In this document: one piece after another, positions 63,787 through 64,000 of the stretch
Position numbering within the stretch: position 1 is the stretch's first letter
How the letters are laid out: every line of letters starts with the position of its first letter
Assembly (NCBI RefSeq): GCF_000972845.2
Contig: NC_040012.1
Coordinates: forward strand, 8,092,097 to 8,156,096
Reading direction: 5' to 3'
DNA from: Larimichthys crocea
Lineage: Eukaryota > Chordata > Actinopteri > Sciaenidae
Length of the DNA stretch: 64,000 nt
The notes under the pieces: generated by a model
What the model saw: only the letters and a program-made list of their open reading frames with translations
Databases searched by the model: none
Told to the model about the DNA's origin: nothing
Translations under genes and position numbers: made by a program

Positions 63787-64000
63787 GTAAGTCCAAAAAC
63801 AACTAAAGTCTGTTTAACATGAAACCTCACAGGGATCCGAATCAACAGACGCAGATTCATCTGGATAATTTTTAAAAAAGGTCTTAGTCGGGTAGTCTGA
63901 GTGGCTCCCAAAATATTTCTGTTGAAAAGATCAAAGTTGCCACTTAATGCTTAATTTTTTTTTTAGTAGATGTTACCTGATCGAAATTATAACTTTGTCT
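63787..64000 (+). other. Start of next piezo2 intron
   Basis: Begins gtaagtccaa. No exon is seen before the window ends. The next expected coding sequence (beginning MFHDDELEES-like) is outside. Confidence 0.7.

Overview
The window is nuclear DNA of a ray-finned (teleost) fish. It is A+T-rich, has GT-AG introns, (AC)/(GT) microsatellites, tRNA-derived SINE pieces, hAT-like termini and several dispersed repeat families typical of teleost introns. Apart from repeats I find one gene: a large internal part of piezo2, which encodes the trimeric mechanically activated cation channel PIEZO2, on the + strand. I recognise 38 exons (5878-63786). They total 6,073 coding bases, about 2,023 complete codons, and every exon-exon junction keeps the reading frame. 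The gene is cut at both ends: the exons for about the first 100 residues lie before base 1, and those for the clasp, anchor, outer and inner helices, cap and C-terminal domain lie after base 64000.

Layout. 1-5877: intron with repeats. 5878-30566: fourteen exons for the N-terminal blade, alternating membrane segments with acidic cytosolic loops, including a 36-base microexon. 32079-32120 and 32690-32722: two small in-frame exons matching a known vertebrate PIEZO2 alternatively spliced insert. 34223-41943: cytosolic loop and further blade helices. 41944-50097: an 8.15-kb intron holding minisatellites, a hairpin element and the left arm of a large inverted duplication with a 10-N gap near its centre. 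50098-54448: further blade exons, the first two inside the right arm. 55154-61485: last blade exons here, then the beam, latch/plug region and basic linkers, including a 99-base in-frame exon. 61594-63786: long Ser/Arg-rich and acidic cytosolic linker, with an in-frame 174-base exon and a 675-base exon.

The most striking structure is the inverted duplication at about 45.5-53.4 kb. Its left arm carries antisense, frameshifted copies of the two piezo2 exons that are intact in the right arm. The arms differ mainly by one-base indels and an N gap sits between them, so an assembly fold-back is at least as likely as a real palindrome. The other interesting signal is the number of exons that can be skipped in frame in the cytosolic linkers, plus a tandem NAGNAG acceptor. 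I found no second protein-coding gene, CRISPR array, rRNA or intact tRNA, and no previously undescribed system that I could defend.
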